Source: Botryococcus braunii
Lineage: Eukaryota; Chlorophyta; Trebouxiophyceae
Direction of reading: 5' to 3'
Assembly (NCBI GenBank): GCA_002005505.1
Contig: MVGU01000501.1
Location: 62,501-117,500, forward strand
DNA length: 55,000 nt
A program made the position numbers and the translations under genes. Numbering within the stretch: the stretch's first letter is position 1; every line of letters begins with the position of its first letter. The notes beneath the pieces are model-generated. The model did no database searches and was not told the origin of the DNA. It worked only from the letters and a program-made list of their open reading frames with translations. This document shows, one piece after another, positions 52,856-55,000 of this stretch.

Positions 52856-53549
52856 TGTTGAGTTCTGAACATTATTATTGAATGCCTTGTGCTTTAAGTG
52901 ATCTTCACGTGTGCACTATTAGGATATGGGTCCATTGATAAAATAAGGTACCTTAAGATACAGTAGATTGTGGACGATTTCGAACATAAGGTACAGTCTG
53001 ATCTAGATTACACGTTCGTCGAGTGAACTCTTAAGGCTGCCCCACCGGTGTGAATGCCAACTGGTTGTGAAAGATGCTGGGCATTGCCAGATGCTAGTCT
53101 TGTCCGACAGTTGTGCTTTATACTCAGCAGACAGGCGTATGGACTGCAGCTGGAGTAACATTGTATGCTGACGACCTGTCTGCCTCGTACAGGTACGGTG
53201 CGGCAGTGTGTGTTGTGTCATTGTTGCTATTGTGAGAGTGAACAAGCTTAGTGTACCCTGTAGTCACTTAAACAGACAAGGGATAGTGACTGTAGGGAGT
53301 ATAGGCATGTACTTGAACGTAGCCGCATAGAGCCTTATCTAGTAAGTGCTTGATCGATGCTTGAGTGCATTACAATGATGTAACGGAACTGGTTGTGAAA
53401 GATGCTGGGCATTGCCAGATGCTAGTCTTGTCCGACAGTTGTGCTTTATACTCAGCAGACAGGCGTATGGACTGCAGCTGGAGTAACATTGTATGCTGAC
53501 GACCTGTCTGCCTCGTACAGGGAAAGCCGATTGCCCATAACCTTTTACA
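52856..53549 (+). repeat. 3' LTR of the copia element
   Basis: It is 694 bp with no difference from the 5' LTR seen by eye, followed by the ATACC duplication. Confidence 0.95.
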
Positions 53550-53554
53550 ATACC

Positions 53555-55000
53555 CCCTTACGATGATAACAGCACGTGGGAATGTACATGCCTTCCACAA
53601 GGCTGCCTATTTGCATGTCCAGAGATGCGATATGAAGATTTACTCTTGAGTTGAAAAACATTGAATGGTGAACATGTACATGCCCCGTATTGAATGTGGG
53701 AATCTGCATTTTACATTCGGGGCTTGTATTCTTTCCTTTCGCCAATTGCAATGACCCTATCTGCAGCCACAATATAACTAGATCCGTATCGCCTACACGC
53801 TTCACAAATATGGAACATGATTCACCTCACATAACGGTTGAATGTTATGATTCACAGAATTTCAAGTGTTCCTTCTATTTTTCTGATATCACGAAATGGG
53901 TTTTGATGCTATTAGAAGTCCATAGCACCTGCGACGGCCGTTGCATGGACCGCTTGAAGATATAAAACAAATAATAACAGTACTGGAATTTCCCAGCGTG
54001 TCTTCTTAAGAAGACACACGCAAGCTTGTCTTCAATCTGCGCAACCGTGACCCTTACGTTCCAAAAAGCGGAAACCCGATCTCTTCATCAACGTAAATCA
54101 AAAAGTGTTGAGGTCAAGCCATGTCCAGTAAACAGATTAAGACTTGTAGCCATAGAAGAATAGTAGTATTTATCTGCTGTCGGCAGGTGAAACTCGGCAT
54201 TCCCATACCATGAGCACCTGCCTTGCGTTTGTTGCCTACATCCAACAGTGAAGATGTGTCAAAATTAGGCTGGTGATATGCCTCCCGACGGTGTGTTGGA
54301 GCTCTGGCACCATTCATAGCTTTGTTGCAGCATTCTACAGTGAAGCGTGTGTGAAGCTAGAAAACCAAGATATTCAGGCAGATCCCAACATTATTCAACA
54401 TTCTGGGGTGAGTCCATACATGAGTCTTGGGGCAAATCTGATACTTCAGTCTTCCAATTCTCGGGCTTAGAGACTGCAAATGAGGAGGCTCTTTTCTCCC
54501 CTTCGGTGTTCGCAAAAATGTGCTCATGTTCAGATATCTTTCGCTACTAATCCGGCTTCCGAGCCGAATTCCGACATGAAATGAGTCGTAGGACGCCAAA
54601 ACGCTTATTCCATACTCACCAGCGACCTGCGACAATTTTCTTTGTGTCCCGTGGAAGTTCCGATTTCATATTGGGGCAGCCCAGGACAGAACATTCACCG
54701 TTCGCGATTAAACGTTGCAGGACCTGCACGAATTTCACCGCCCCTAGAAGAGCACGCCTGATTTTTTCTCCTTGAAACCCTGGAATGTTGTCAGGTAATT
54801 ATAAAAGCTCTCTAAATACAACTACAAGCCTACTCCGGGCAAAACGCATCGCTGCCATGGGTAACTAGTAAAGGCATGCAGATGATCAAGGTGCGTCTGC
54901 TTGGCTCCCATGTGTCGATTGGTTAATTCGTGATGATCACTTTCGAAAATGCAATTGAAATTCCTAACTATGCATATTAGAGTACGGAGTATGAAGATAA
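53555..55000. other. No gene recognised
   Basis: Short frames only. A perfect 20-bp palindrome GTGTCTTCTTAAGAAGACAC lies at 53998-54017. I looked for further hydrolase exons (such as an HDWG or GHSMGG-type motif) on the plus strand and did not see one. Confidence 0.45.

Larger units (their letters stand above)
46545..53549 (+). mobile_element. Complete Ty1/copia retrotransposon
   Basis: It is 7005 bp with two 694-bp LTRs that look identical along their length, flanked by ATACC on both sides (46540-46544, 53550-53554). The primer site and polypurine tract are in place. Domain order is gag, protease, integrase, RT, RNase H, the copia order. The reading frame changes twice. Identical LTRs mean a very recent insertion. 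Confidence 0.95.

Overview
The window is nuclear DNA from a eukaryote, and every line of evidence points to the green lineage. It carries spliced gene fragments, including a B3-type DNA-binding domain and a secreted proline-rich (extensin-like) protein with cysteine modules, long GT/CA microsatellites in introns, and a dense, nested population of retrotransposons. A streptophyte (charophyte-like) alga is my best guess; a chlorophyte is not excluded. Nothing looks bacterial, and no rRNA, tRNA or CRISPR was recognised.

Layout. 1-1551: rotted Ty3/gypsy 3' end (integrase tail, chromodomain), a 74-bp perfect palindrome, and a candidate polypurine tract plus LTR. 3414-5548: a four-exon B3-domain gene model with consistent intron phases but one in-frame TAG. 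5549-9420: mostly unassigned, with microsatellites and a decayed copy of the RT/nuclease-like element seen intact-looking further on. 9421-18783: two damaged chromovirus copies (A minus, B plus) arranged head to head as a ~2.9-kb inverted repeat around one 261-bp LTR, with related copia LTRs at both outer edges. 18784-21600: unassigned DNA with a 62-bp and a 162-bp tandem array.

21600-32590: a non-LTR element (LINE-1; ORF1, then endonuclease/RT ORF2) whose 3' end is split by a complete chromovirus (copy C, 25972-32305, TSD TATGA). 32590-33900: unassigned DNA holding a strong heat-shock-element plus TATA promoter. 33901-36767: an unusual plus-strand RT element with ~148-bp tandem monomers in its leader, half an RT domain, and a C-terminal domain that may be a nuclease, inserted in the GAA-rich tail of a second LINE. 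36767-41340 (minus): LINE-2. 41983-43908: two-exon gene for a secreted proline-rich protein with two eight-cysteine modules. 44335-46480: solo chromovirus LTR (TSD CACAC), LINE fragments, and two exons of an alpha/beta-hydrolase. 46545-53549: a full copia element with LTRs that look identical, TSD ATACC, and a primer site complementary to the anticodon region of initiator tRNA-Met. 53555-55000: unassigned.

The most interesting point is that both LINEs, though strongly diverged, carry ORF1 and ORF2 in the same reading frame separated by a single UAG, with no ATG before the endonuclease. This suggests stop-codon readthrough, or a related mechanism, as their expression strategy. Genes here do not form a pathway; the window is mainly a record of nested transposition around a few host genes.
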